Assembly (NCBI RefSeq): GCF_009660225.1
Contig: NZ_CP045920.1
Location: 620,001-684,000, forward strand
Direction: 5' to 3'
Origin: Pseudactinotalea sp. HY158
Lineage (GTDB): Bacteria; Actinomycetota; Actinomycetes; Actinomycetales; Beutenbergiaceae
Length of the DNA stretch: 64,000 nt
In this document: positions 27,310 through 35,374 of the stretch, piece after piece
How positions within the stretch are numbered: the stretch's first letter is position 1
Layout: the number at the start of each line of letters is the position of its first letter
Notes under the pieces: generated by a model
Told to the model about the DNA's origin: nothing
Database searches by the model: none
What the model saw: only the letters and a program-made list of their open reading frames with translations
Position numbers and translations under genes: made by a program

Positions 27310-27406
27310 CGGGACCGAGGGCGTGAGCCGGGCCCTCGCGGAATGTGGGCGCCGGCGGCGCCCACCCCCTTCTGGCCGGGCCCGGGCGGTGTTTCAATGG
27401 GGATGC

Positions 27407-28204
27407 ATGAGGGCCATCTGGAGTGGTGCCATCGCCTTCGGCCTCGTCAACGTGCCGGTCAAGGCCTACGCGGCGACGTCCGACCACGACGTGCACCTGC
27501 ACCAGGTGCACGATCGCGACGGCGGGCGGATCCGCTACGAGCGGCGCTGCGAGGTGTGCGGCGACAAGGTCGAGTACGCCCACATCGACCGTGCGTACGA
27601 CGACGGCGAGAAGACCGTCGTGCTCGCGGCCGAGGACCTGGGCTCACTGCCCGCGGCCCAGCGCCGGGAGATCGAGGTCGTGCAGTTCGTCCCGAGCGCC
27701 CAGATCGAGCCGATCACCCTGTCGAGCAGCTACTACCTCTCCCCGGATCCGAAGGCGGCCAAGGCGTACACGCTGCTGCGGCGCACGCTCGAGAGCTCCG
27801 ACGTGACGGCGGTCGTCACGTTCGCGCTGCGACAGCGCACGAACCTCGGGGTGCTGCGGGTGCACGAGGGGGTGCTCGTGCTCCAGGCGATGATCTGGCC
27901 GGACGAGTTGCGGGAGGTCGACCCGCCGGAGGAGGCGAGGGTCTCCGAGCGGGAACTCGGGCTGGCCGCCGACCTGGTGGATCAGTTGCGCGGCGACTTC
28001 GACGCCGATTCCTACGAGGACACCTACCAGGTGGAGCTGCGCACGCTCATCGACGCGAAGCTCACGGCGGGGGAGTCCGTGGACACGGCGGCCACGTTCG
28101 GTGAGGTCGCGGCCGAGACCGAGGACGGGGGCACCGTGATCGACCTCATGGAGGCACTCCGGCGCAGCATCGACGCCCGCAGGAAGCCGGCACAGGGCGC
28201 CTGA
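27407..28204 (+). CDS. ku: Ku protein (non-homologous end joining)
   Basis: A 265-residue bacterial Ku, the homodimeric ring that binds DNA ends and recruits the ligase LigD. The N-terminus MRAIWSGAIAFGLVNVPVK is diagnostic. The zinc-related region RYERRCEVCGDKVEYAHI and the C-terminal extension with VIDLMEALRRSIDARRK are present. The short basic tail is less extended than in some actinobacteria. No ligD gene is within the window. ATG 27407 has a GGGG six bases upstream. Confidence 0.93.
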   Translation: MRAIWSGAIAFGLVNVPVKAYAATSDHDVHLHQVHDRDGGRIRYERRCEVCGDKVEYAHIDRAYDDGEKTVVLAAEDLGSLPAAQRREIEVVQFVPSAQIEPITLSSSYYLSPDPKAAKAYTLLRRTLESSDVTAVVTFALRQRTNLGVLRVHEGVLVLQAMIWPDELREVDPPEEARVSERELGLAADLVDQLRGDFDADSYEDTYQVELRTLIDAKLTAGESVDTAATFGEVAAETEDGGTVIDLMEALRRSIDARRKPAQGA

Positions 28205-28239
28205 GGCGAGTTGCGTCGTCCTCCCGCTCGGCGGCGGGA

Positions 28240-29619
28240 TCAGCGGGACCGGAGGATCCGCCGGTAGCCGCGGTCCCACGAGCGTTCGGTCAGTGGGACC
28301 ACGACGTCCACGCCCTCGGACATGCGCGCGAGCACGCCGGCGCGCACGCCCATGAGGGAGCCGAGCATCGCGAGCGTGGAGATCGCTCCGATCGCCGCGA
28401 TCGAGGCCATGGCCCAGCGGTAGTCGTGGATCGTGGTGGCCGAGCCCGCGGAACTGACGTCGAGCACGACGCCGACGGTCAGGGAGGCGATCATCGCGCC
28501 GGTGAACCCGCCGGCGTTGACCAGCCCGGTCGCGGTCGAGATCCGCACGGCCGGGTTGTAGTCGCGGGCGAGGTGGAAGCCGATCTGCGAGGCGGGTCCG
28601 CCGAGGGCGAGCACGACGAACACGAGGGTCACGACCGAGGCCGGCGGGCGCCCGCCGGGCCAGGCCGCGAGCACGGCGACGGCGAGCACGCAGGCGGCCG
28701 AGATCCCCAGTCCCATCGGGGTGCGCCAGCTGGGGCGGCGTCCGGCGAGCGGGCCGATGACGAAGCTGGCCACGAGGTTCGCCACCACGTAGATCGACAG
28801 CTGCGAGGCTGCGGCCTCGGCGGAGTAGCCGAGCCCCTCGGTCAGGTACGGATAGCCCCAGACGAGGGAGACGACCACGCCCGCGGTCATCGTGCCCTGA
28901 TGGGTCCAGAATCCGAGCCGGGTCTCCCGGCGCGCCCAGGAGGAGCGCACGTTCCCCGCGGCCTCCCGCAGTGCCGACGGGGTCGCCGTGGTGGCTCCGG
29001 GCTCGGGGGCCGGTGGCAGCTCGCGATACGGCGCGGACACGGCCGGCCGCAGCAGCAGCAGCGAGTACACGATCGAGATCCCGCCCGTGAACAGGAACGT
29101 GCGGGTCCAGCCGAACTCGTCCAGCGCGAGCACGAGCGGCACGGTCGCGGCGAGGTTGCCCGCCATCCCGGCCAGCCCGGTGGCCATCGTGAGGATCGCG
29201 TACCGGCGCTTCGGGAACCACATCGCCGCCAGCCGCAGGACCGCGATGAACACGGCGGAGTCGCCGAGGCCGAGCAGTGCGCGCGCGCCGAGGGCGAGCG
29301 GATAGTTCGGGGCGATCGCGAACAGGAGCTGGGCGGTGCCGAGGATGAGGGTCGCGGTGAGCAGCACCTTCCGGGCTCCCCAGCGGTCGATCGCCAGGCC
29401 CGAGGGCACCTGCATGAGGGCGTACATTCCGAGCTGGACCATGACGAACGTGCCCAACTCGGTGGCCGAGATGTTCCAGCGCTCGACCGCGTCGGGGCCG
29501 GCGACCCCGAGGGAGGATCGGTGCAGCACCGCGAGGAAGTACACGCCGATCCCCACGAGCCAGACCAGCCAGGAGGACCGCCGGCTGCGGTCGTCGAGTC
29601 GGGTGAAGGCGGTGGTCAC
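28240..29619 (-). CDS. MFS transporter
   Basis: A 459-residue permease with about twelve helices of the NNP/ACS-like or sugar-phosphate antiporter-like type. Seen are FLAVLHRSSLGVAGPD near the start and the loop GLAIDRWGARKVLL. The C-terminal cytoplasmic tail is charged. Substrate unknown. GTG start at 29619 with TAGGTT six bases upstream. It converges on ku with a short gap. Confidence 0.88.
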   Translation of the reverse strand: MTTAFTRLDDRSRRSSWLVWLVGIGVYFLAVLHRSSLGVAGPDAVERWNISATELGTFVMVQLGMYALMQVPSGLAIDRWGARKVLLTATLILGTAQLLFAIAPNYPLALGARALLGLGDSAVFIAVLRLAAMWFPKRRYAILTMATGLAGMAGNLAATVPLVLALDEFGWTRTFLFTGGISIVYSLLLLRPAVSAPYRELPPAPEPGATTATPSALREAAGNVRSSWARRETRLGFWTHQGTMTAGVVVSLVWGYPYLTEGLGYSAEAAASQLSIYVVANLVASFVIGPLAGRRPSWRTPMGLGISAACVLAVAVLAAWPGGRPPASVVTLVFVVLALGGPASQIGFHLARDYNPAVRISTATGLVNAGGFTGAMIASLTVGVVLDVSSAGSATTIHDYRWAMASIAAIGAISTLAMLGSLMGVRAGVLARMSEGVDVVVPLTERSWDRGYRRILRSR

Positions 29620-29788
29620 CCCGCCAACCTACCGAGACCCGTGCCGCCGGGGCACGTCGGTGGTCACGATGTCCACGGCGGCGACCGCGACGTCGGCCGG
29701 TGCCGTGCCCGGGCGGTGGTGGAACCATCTCCATGCGGTGCCGGTCACGGATAGCATCTCGTTCACAGAGAAGGGCAGGAGGGCATAC

Positions 29789-30175
29789 ATGGCGGATCTC
29801 GACTATGCGTACCTCGCGGACTATGCCGCGATCGAGGGTGGGCGCTTGACGGCTGTCGGAGCCAGCTGAACTCACGTTCAGGTTCCCCATCTCCCGGTCG
29901 AGCGCCTCCTCTGCGTCGCGGGCCGAGTCCGGGTGGCTGAAGAAGTGGATCACTTCGACCTCGGCATCACTGCACGCGCGCCGAACGGCGCATGGAGGAT
30001 CCAGGTCTCGGGGCCGATCGACGCCCACGGCGGACGTGTGTACGACGGCCGTCGCGGCGTGCTCTTCGCGGCGCAGCTCTCCGTCTCGCTGACGGCTACT
30101 GGCCTGTATACGGTCGACGTTGCGGTGGATGGTGAGCATGTGAGAGCGCTCAAGTTTGAAGTCGTCACGGGTGAG
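29789..30175 (+). pseudogene. DUF6941-like gene interrupted by an in-frame TGA
   Basis: ATG 29789 has an excellent AGGAGGG site (29777-29783). It opens MADLDYAYLADYAAIEGG and reads RLTAVGAS before TGA at 29867-29869. The same frame continues THVQVPHLPVERLLCVAGRV and keeps the family pattern to LKFEVV. The family normally reads straight through here with an aromatic residue at the TGA position. Either this is a nonsense mutation or the stop is read through. The stretch is less GC-rich than its neighbours, and it is fused in frame to the domains that follow. Function of DUF6941 is unknown. Confidence 0.6.
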
Positions 30176-30178
30176 AAC

Positions 30179-30718
30179 GTGCGATACCGGCTGACGCGAC
30201 ATGCGCTCGAACGTATGATGATGCGTTCGGTTAGTGAGCACGCCGTTGCGCAGACGTTGGAGTCGCCGGACCAGCAGGCTGACACGCCCAAGAAGAGCCG
30301 ACTGTTCCAACGACGGTTCGGCGAACGTGAACTCAAGGTCTGGGTAGTGTGGCCATCCGAGCGTGAGATCCTGGTCGTAGAGTCTGTTGCCTGGAGAGGA
30401 CCCGTGAGTATCGCCATCGCAGTTGACCAGGATGCCGACGCCGCCTACATCCGGTTGTCGACCGAGACCGTCGTCGAGACCCGAGAGGTCACCGAAGACG
30501 TGATGGTGGACCTCGATATGAACGGGATCGCCGTCGGAGTGGAGGTGCTTGGCCTCGACGCGGATATTCCGTACACCACCTTGTGCACCGAGTTCCACGT
30601 GCACTCCGACGTGGTCGACCTGCTGCGCCAGATCCGCCCGAGTGTGAGCGGCTTCGTCTCGCTGCGTTCCGCCTCCGGTGGAACGAGCATGAACACTCCC
30701 TCGTTGACGCGGGCCTGA
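30179..30718 (+). CDS. DUF4258-DUF2283 fusion protein
   Basis: Two domains that are usually separate adjacent genes lie in one frame. The first is DUF4258 (YRLTRHALERMMMRSVSEHA ... LKVWVVWPSEREILVVESV), a RelE/ParE-fold-related small domain. The second is DUF2283 (VSIAIAVDQDADAAYIRLS ... DLDMNGIAVGVEVLG), a small domain often found beside it. No stop separates them, but GTG 30404, exactly at the DUF2283 start, has its own GGAGAGGA site (30393-30400), so a separate 104-residue DUF2283 protein can also be made. The DUF4258 start is uncertain (GTG 30179 is proposed; the frame is open upstream to 29870). A toxin-antitoxin role is only a guess. Confidence 0.62.
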   Translation: MRYRLTRHALERMMMRSVSEHAVAQTLESPDQQADTPKKSRLFQRRFGERELKVWVVWPSEREILVVESVAWRGPVSIAIAVDQDADAAYIRLSTETVVETREVTEDVMVDLDMNGIAVGVEVLGLDADIPYTTLCTEFHVHSDVVDLLRQIRPSVSGFVSLRSASGGTSMNTPSLTRA

Positions 30719-30879
30719 GAACCGGCGCCCGGCCGAGAACTGTGCGCCTAGCCCTGCCGTGAGGTGGGTTGGCGCCGTGGCCGTCTCGCAGCGATCGGTA
30801 TGCCCGGCTGCTGTTGGTGCGTGATACGAGGCGTTGCTGTCCGGGTTGTCGCACGTGGCGCCGTCGCGACGATCTAGAC

Positions 30880-30941
30880 CGTTGCTCCGGTGGGCGCCCC
30901 CGGCGCGATTCGAACGCGCGACCTACCGCTTGGGAGGCGGT
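30880..30941. repeat. attL: displaced tRNA-Arg 3' fragment
   Basis: Matches 36476-36537 over 62 bases with a single difference (G at 30932, A at 36528, inside the anticodon loop region). The match covers the tRNA 3' half from the anticodon arm to the acceptor end plus 15 bases of flank; the 5' half of the tRNA is absent. This marks the integration site. Confidence 0.88.
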
Positions 30942-31033
30942 AGGCCCAATAGGATGGGACCAACGAGAACGGCTCTAAATCGCCGGAACGAGCCACTCTG
31001 GGGCGGCACTCGCCGGTCTGCGCCGATATATGT

Positions 31034-31054
31034 GTTGCTACAGTGGTTGCTACA
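31034..31054 (+). repeat. Candidate integrase arm sites at the left end
   Basis: Two exact copies of GTTGCTACA (31034-31042 and 31046-31054) lie 12 bases apart between attL and the integrase gene. The same 9-mer recurs beside attR. This is the layout expected for arm-type binding sites of a tyrosine integrase. Confidence 0.5.
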
Positions 31055-31082
31055 CCAGACAGCGCGGACCCGGAGGACGGCC

Positions 31083-32306
31083 ATGGCCAGGACCAAACGC
31101 GGCAACGGAGAAGGCTCCATCTACCAACGCGCCGATGGGCTCTGGGCCGCCTCCGTGTCCCTCCCGCCAGACCCGCTCACCGGCAAGGCCCGACGCCGCA
31201 CCGTCACCTCCAAGTCCCGCAACGTCGTCATCGGCAAGCTCCGCGAGCTCCGCGCCGAGCTCGACCGAGCCGGCGACATGCCCACCTCGTCGCCGCGGCT
31301 CTCGGAGTGGCTTGAGCAGTGGGACGGCCGCCACCTCGCCACCTTGAAGCCGAAGGCCGCCAGCGCCTACCGGACCGCGATCCGCAACTACATCGACCCA
31401 TCGATCGGTAAGATCCGGCTCGACCGGCTCACCCCGGCCGACGTGCACCGAATGCACGACTACATCACCGACACCCGTCGGCTCTCGACCTCAACCGCGA
31501 ACCAGGCGCACCGCACCCTGCGCAAGGCACTCACCGACGCCCAACGGCAAGGCATCGTCACCCGCAACGTCGCCACGCTCGTCTCGCCGCCGCCGCTTGC
31601 CGTCGTCACCCGGCCCCACCTGGGCGCCCAGCAGGCCGCCTCGCTGCTCTACCAGCACCGCACGGACCCGCACCTGGCGTTGAGCCTGTCGCTCGCGCTC
31701 CTGACCGGCATGAGGCAGGGGGAGAGGCTCGGACTCACCTGGGGCGCGATCGACCAGGACCGCGGCATCATCACCGTCTCCTGGCAACTCCAGGCCCTCA
31801 CCTACACCCACGGGTGCGAACCAGCCTGTGGCCGTAAGCGCGGCGCGGACTGCCCCGCCCGCAGGTTCGACTACCCGGCCGGCCACGAGATCATCCAAGT
31901 GCGCGGAGGGCTCCACCTGCTCCGGCCGAAGTCCCGGAAGGGCTGGCGGGAAGTGCCCATGGCCCCGGTGCTCGCCGAGGCGCTCAAGCTGTACCGGCGC
32001 GACCACTACCGGCCCCACGAGCACGACCTCGTCCTCGTCCGGGCCGACGGCGCAGCGATCCCGCCGCGGCAGGACTGGCAGGCATGGAAGGACGCGCTCG
32101 CCGCCGCCGACCTTCCTGATCTGCCGCTGCACTCGGCGCGGCACACGACGGCGACCCTGCTGCACGAGCTCGGCGTGCCGGAACAGGTGCGGATGCAGAT
32201 CCTCGGGCACGCCTCAGCGACCGTCACCCAGGGATACACCCACGTGGCGGCGGCTGAGGCAGTCGCAGCGATGGGTGCGCTCGGGCGGCTGCTCGACTCG
32301 GCGTGA
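31083..32306 (+). CDS. int: Tyrosine-type site-specific integrase
   Basis: A 407-residue integrase of the phage/ICE type. It has an N-terminal arm-binding domain (KRGNGEGSIYQRADGLWAAS), a SAM-like core-binding domain around residues 65-170, and a catalytic domain with Arg211 (TGMRQGERLGL), His350 and Arg353 (HSARH), His376 (LGHAS) and the nucleophile Tyr385 (GYTHV). All catalytic residues are present, so it should be active. ATG 31083 follows a GGAGGA. Located just inside attL, its attachment site is the tRNA-Arg 3' end. Confidence 0.93.
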   Translation: MARTKRGNGEGSIYQRADGLWAASVSLPPDPLTGKARRRTVTSKSRNVVIGKLRELRAELDRAGDMPTSSPRLSEWLEQWDGRHLATLKPKAASAYRTAIRNYIDPSIGKIRLDRLTPADVHRMHDYITDTRRLSTSTANQAHRTLRKALTDAQRQGIVTRNVATLVSPPPLAVVTRPHLGAQQAASLLYQHRTDPHLALSLSLALLTGMRQGERLGLTWGAIDQDRGIITVSWQLQALTYTHGCEPACGRKRGADCPARRFDYPAGHEIIQVRGGLHLLRPKSRKGWREVPMAPVLAEALKLYRRDHYRPHEHDLVLVRADGAAIPPRQDWQAWKDALAAADLPDLPLHSARHTTATLLHELGVPEQVRMQILGHASATVTQGYTHVAAAEAVAAMGALGRLLDSA

Positions 32307-32738
32307 CATCCTGCCCCCATTCGCCAGACAGGCGAGCAGATCCCGGCTACTATCGCCCCCACGGCGGGCATGGATTCCCTCAAAGATCACGGTTCGCCGC
32401 GGCGGTCCCGGGCTTCGGTCCGGGGCCGCTCTGATGACCGAGGTACCGTGCTCGCATGCACCCGCCGGCGCCCGAGGATAGCGGCCTCGTCGCACACCAG
32501 ACGCTCCCACCGACGTCCTCAACGAGTGCACGAAGCGCTTCCGCCCGCCATCAGGTGAGCGGGAGCGCTTCCTTGTCCGGGACCCGGACTACTTCACCAG
32601 ATGCCGAGGCTGGTTCGAACCCGCGGCACCGCCGGCCGCGGGGGATCTGCTCCGTCTCGTGGAGCGAACCGAGTGCGGGTCGCGCACGAGGGCCGTGGGC
32701 TTGCTCGGTGACCGCGACGCGCCACGATGTTTCATCGG
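32307..32738. other. Gene-poor stretch inside the element with remnants
   Basis: About 430 bases with no complete gene. A frame without a plausible start codon is open on the + strand from 32482 to 32742 and reads protein-like (PTDVLNECTKRFRPP, LVRDPDYFTRCRGWF); it is probably the tail of a lost gene and was not recognised. An 11-base inverted repeat, AGCGCTTCCGC (32534-32544) with its partner at 32559-32569 (one G-U), lies within it and could form a hairpin. Confidence 0.4.
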
Positions 32739-32775
32739 TTGACAAAATATGCATGGATCGTCCAGGATGCATAAT
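32739..32775 (+). promoter_or_regulatory. AT-rich control region of the cargo operon
   Basis: A consensus -35 TTGACA lies at 32739-32744 and a -10-like CATAAT at 32770-32775, but their spacing (25 bases) is too long for one promoter. Two copies of the palindrome ATGCAT (32749-32754 and 32767-32772) sit 18 bases apart, a spacing of almost two helical turns. They are good candidates for binding by the HTH protein encoded in the operon. Confidence 0.4.
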
Positions 32776-33387
32776 ATGCTCGACAATGAAACGCGCCAGT
32801 TCTTCGTGCGGGAGGCGGCGACGCTCGCCCCCGTGCTCTACCCCTTGCTAGACGACGCCGTGGCGGCAGCAGAGGCGGTGCTCCCGTTTGACGGTAGCGA
32901 GTATCCGCACCTGTTCAGCCACTATCGCCGCGCGGAGTTCCGCCGCACGACAGAACCTGACGGGGTTCTACCGCCTGGCTGGACGCTGGGCGGCAACCCT
33001 CGCCTGAGCGGACAGGTCATCTTCACCCACGTGAAGGAGCGGGCTTCGCTACGTCTGCTCTCGGAGAACCGAGCTAACGCCAACGGCATACCACACGCCG
33101 GAAGCAACCAGGCTCGCCAGGCAGCGTGGGCTAAGCGCGAACAATTCTGGCAGGGCGCTCTGATTCCTGATCGAGACCTGTTGCTGCTTCTCAGCATGAG
33201 CCAGGCGGAGCCGAGCCTGCGGGTTGTGCGCACCCTAACGACCGGCCAGTACAGCGGACGGGTGGCGTGTGATTTTGAACTGCCACTCTTGCGAGAGTCT
33301 GTCGAGTACAACTTCGAGCGGTTCGACGGCTCCGACGAAGGCGAAGATCTGTTCGATGTTTACATCGAGGGCAGTCACGATGCCTGA
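32776..33387 (+). CDS. Hypothetical protein coupled to an HTH-ImmA protein
   Basis: A protein of 203 residues from ATG 32776 (ATG 32749 or 32767 would add 9 or 3 residues). Not recognised. It is soluble, with an acidic, aromatic-poor N-terminal helix (VREAATLAPVLYPLLDDAV), a central basic part (HVKERASLRLLSENRANANG) and a strand-rich end (RVVRTLTTGQYSGRVACDF). It has no signal, membrane segment or obvious enzyme motif. Its stop overlaps the next gene by eight bases, so the two products are coupled. Codon use is less GC-rich than in the flanking core genes. A toxin, effector or sensor role would fit the context but is unproven. Confidence 0.72.
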   Translation: MLDNETRQFFVREAATLAPVLYPLLDDAVAAAEAVLPFDGSEYPHLFSHYRRAEFRRTTEPDGVLPPGWTLGGNPRLSGQVIFTHVKERASLRLLSENRANANGIPHAGSNQARQAAWAKREQFWQGALIPDRDLLLLLSMSQAEPSLRVVRTLTTGQYSGRVACDFELPLLRESVEYNFERFDGSDEGEDLFDVYIEGSHDA

Positions 33388-34504
33388 GCTTTTCAACGGT
33401 GAACGCCTTCTTACGCTCCGCCGAATGTACGGACTCACTCAGGCTGAGCTCGGCGCGCGGATTGGAGTCGCGCAAGGTCACCTGTCGAAGTTGGAGCGAG
33501 GCACCGCGCCTCTGTCGATGGCGTCAGCACTCGCTGCAAGCGAAGCCTTCGGGGAACCCCTGTCCTTCTTCAAGATCCCTTCGAACCCCGTGCCATTGGG
33601 GCCGACTGCATACCGCCGTAAGGCGTCGATGAAAGCTGCAGAGCGTGACCGAGTTGCCTCGTTCTACAGAGAGGCCGCTCGGATATTTGCAGCAGTCAGC
33701 GAGGCTTCTGGTTACCACGAATTCACGCTAGTTGAGGCGATCGACCGCACCACCCCGGAGCGGGCGGCTGAGGCTGTGCGGGTGCTTGCGGGCTTGAGCC
33801 CGGCCGCGCCGGTGAGGAATGTAGTCCGACTTGTCGAGCGTCTCGGCATCGGTGTCGTGACAGATCTGGATGATCCCGAGCACGCCTGCGACCCGATGGA
33901 CCTTTCAGGAATTACTATGCCAACCGCGCAGAATCGACGTCCCTTGATCGCCACAGCGCCGATTGCACGAGGGGACGCGCAGCGCATGACACTCGCTCAT
34001 GAGTTCGCACACCTAGTCCTGGATCGGGAGGCTGCGTCGATCAGCTGCGCGACCAGGAGCCCGCAGGAGCGGAGGGCCTTCCGTTTCGCGAGGGCACTTC
34101 TTCTGCCCTCAGCCGTGCTTCTCGATCGAATTGATGAGCGGTCAACGTTCCGGGACTACCTGGAACTCAAAGCCGAGTACGGGGTCTCCGTGGGATCGAC
34201 CATTATGGGCGCACGCGAGCTTGGCGCGATCACTCCCCAACGTGCCCGAATCCTGCAGATTCAGCTCAATTCCCGCGGGTGGCGCACCGCCGAGCCCGTC
34301 GAGGTTGTCGCAGAACGCCCGGCCTTGTTCAGGCAGGCATTGCAACGGGCTTATCCGACGAGCCCGATTCCGCGCGCGTCAACCAGCCTGGGTGTCGCAC
34401 CCAAGCGACTCCGGCGGTGGATGGGAGATACTGAGTCGGGCGCCGGGGACGACATTGCGCCTGTGGTGCCTTTGCGGGCGCGCTCTAAGTTGCGGTGGGC
34501 ATGA
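33380..34504 (+). CDS. XRE-type HTH protein fused to an ImmA/IrrE metalloprotease
   Basis: A 374-residue two-domain protein. Residues 1-65 are a Cro/CI-type HTH (LRRMYGLTQAELGARIGVAQ, then SKLERGTAPLSM). Residues 120-270 are a DUF955/ImmA zinc protease with HEFAH at 207-211. The remaining 100 residues are a helical tail. In known systems ImmA proteins cleave partner repressors to trigger induction; in fused forms the same chain binds DNA and is switched by its protease-like domain. It probably regulates its own operon and the upstream hypothetical protein. Confidence 0.87.
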   Translation: MPELFNGERLLTLRRMYGLTQAELGARIGVAQGHLSKLERGTAPLSMASALAASEAFGEPLSFFKIPSNPVPLGPTAYRRKASMKAAERDRVASFYREAARIFAAVSEASGYHEFTLVEAIDRTTPERAAEAVRVLAGLSPAAPVRNVVRLVERLGIGVVTDLDDPEHACDPMDLSGITMPTAQNRRPLIATAPIARGDAQRMTLAHEFAHLVLDREAASISCATRSPQERRAFRFARALLLPSAVLLDRIDERSTFRDYLELKAEYGVSVGSTIMGARELGAITPQRARILQIQLNSRGWRTAEPVEVVAERPALFRQALQRAYPTSPIPRASTSLGVAPKRLRRWMGDTESGAGDDIAPVVPLRARSKLRWA

Positions 34505-34510
34505 CAAATC

Positions 34511-34544
34511 GGCGCCCCGCCCACCTCTAGGTGGACGCGGCGCC
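34511..34544. terminator. Hairpin after the HTH-ImmA gene
   Basis: GGCGCCCCGCCCACCT pairs with AGGTGGACGCGGCGCC around a short loop, with two small mismatches. It lies seven bases after the stop at 34504 and would also face the convergent small ORF, so it may work in both directions. No T-run. Confidence 0.55.
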
Positions 34545-34623
34545 GTCGCGTCCGCGCGGTCAGGTGAGTGGTTGCACCGTGGTGCCGTCCCACTCGCCGA
34601 CGAGCCGGACCGGGACGAGGCAT

Positions 34624-34791
34624 CTACTTCGGAGCTGATGTCCCCGCCACCATGACTTCAAACAGGTCGGCAGCTTCAGCGGCGACCAGATCCGGCGTCC
34701 GCTCCAACGGAGTCGAACGCGAGACCTGTGACGCCTGCTTCGCAGCAGCGTATTCGACTGTGAGTTCAAGGAACCGCTTCATGTTGTCCAT
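34624..34791 (-). CDS. Hypothetical 55-residue protein
   Basis: ATG 34791 opens MDNMKRFLELTVEYAAAKQ and runs to TAG at 34624, ending FEVMVAGTSAPK. It is helical, amphipathic and has a sensible amino-acid balance, unlike the arginine-rich shadow frames of this DNA. Its start has a TATACCTAG just upstream but no clear ribosome site. Not recognised; could be a small regulator or a remnant. Confidence 0.35.
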   Translation of the reverse strand: MDNMKRFLELTVEYAAAKQASQVSRSTPLERTPDLVAAEAADLFEVMVAGTSAPK

Positions 34792-35066
34792 GGACTAGGT
34801 ATAGCCGGTCACCGAGTCGTGTGGGGCTAGGGGCGCGGGTAGCCGATGCTGGGGCTAGCATGCGGGACACCGAGCCAGCGAGCACCAGACTGGTCACCAT
34901 CCACGTACCCCACCGGGAGCCGGTCGAACACGGTCACAATCTCCGTCCAATAGAACGCCTCAGGCCGTCCGCATCCGCACCGTCCGCCCGGACGGCCTGC
35001 AGAAGGCAGTGTGTCTCGCCCCGGGGATGATGGAGGCATTGAAGCCACGGAAAGGGACTTCACATC
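34792..35066. other. Element DNA with no convincing gene
   Basis: About 275 bases. A short - strand stretch reads protein-like (FYWTEIVTVFDRLPVGYVDG, near 34880-34950) without a start or recognisable family. The inverted GTCCG/CGGAC pair near 34990-35003 and the sequence TGTGTCTCGCCCCGGGG (from about 35010) precede the transposase scrap and could be part of the old IS end. Confidence 0.3.
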
Positions 35067-35186
35067 ATGCCTGCACCACACAAGTACTCCAGCGAGGTCC
35101 GCGAGCGTGCGGTCCGGATGGTCCTAGACGTCCTCCAAGCCGAGGACGGCACCTCTCAGCGGGGCGTTGGAGTGTTCCCGCTTTAG
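35067..35186 (+). pseudogene. IS3-family transposase OrfA, N-terminal scrap
   Basis: ATG 35067 starts MPAPHKYSSEVRERAVRMVL, the typical N-terminus of an IS3 OrfA helix-turn-helix protein. The match is lost after about 30 residues (AEDGTSQ) and a stop follows at 35184. The rest of orfA and all of orfB are gone, replaced by the excisionase-like gene read from the other strand. A leftover of an earlier insertion. Confidence 0.7.
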
Positions 35187-35374
35187 TTGTCGTCGCGGGT
35201 TTCGGGGAGGGAGTCGACGTAGGCGTCGAGGTCCGTGCGCTCGTACCTGGGGGAGGAGCCGAGGTAGCGGCGGCCGATGTCCCCGCGGGCGGCGAGCGTG
35301 CGGAGGGTGCGGGGCGAGATGGCGAGGTAGGCGGCCGCTTCATCGGGGGTGAGGAGGCGCGGTTGCCTATCAGG
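35183..35374 (-). CDS. Excisionase-like HTH protein (start codon unresolved)
   Basis: Reads RLLTPDEAAAYLAISPRTLR, TLAARGDIGRRYLGSSPR and YERTDLDAYVDSLPETRDDN to TAA at 35183. This is the MerR-like winged-helix fold of small excisionases (HTH_17), which direct an integrase toward excision. It follows the HTH gene at 35624 and overlaps its end. No ATG, GTG or TTG is available in frame near the expected N-terminus, so either it begins at a rare codon after reinitiation or its start has been lost. Family call good; functionality uncertain. Confidence 0.65.
   Translation of the reverse strand, partial: PDRQPRLLTPDEAAAYLAISPRTLRTLAARGDIGRRYLGSSPRYERTDLDAYVDSLPETRDDN

Noticed and set aside
27644-30604. 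A 986-codon - strand frame crossing ku, the MFS gene and the DUF domains
   Set aside because: It overlaps three well-supported genes in other frames and has a shadow-like composition.
30769-30978. Small + strand frame over attL with a protein-like RDSNARPTAWEAV
   Set aside because: This is the translated tRNA-Arg fragment, a well-known false protein motif.
32739-32777. A single promoter made of TTGACA and CATAAT before the cargo operon
   Set aside because: The spacing of 25 bases is too long for a standard sigma-A promoter, so only a control region is claimed.
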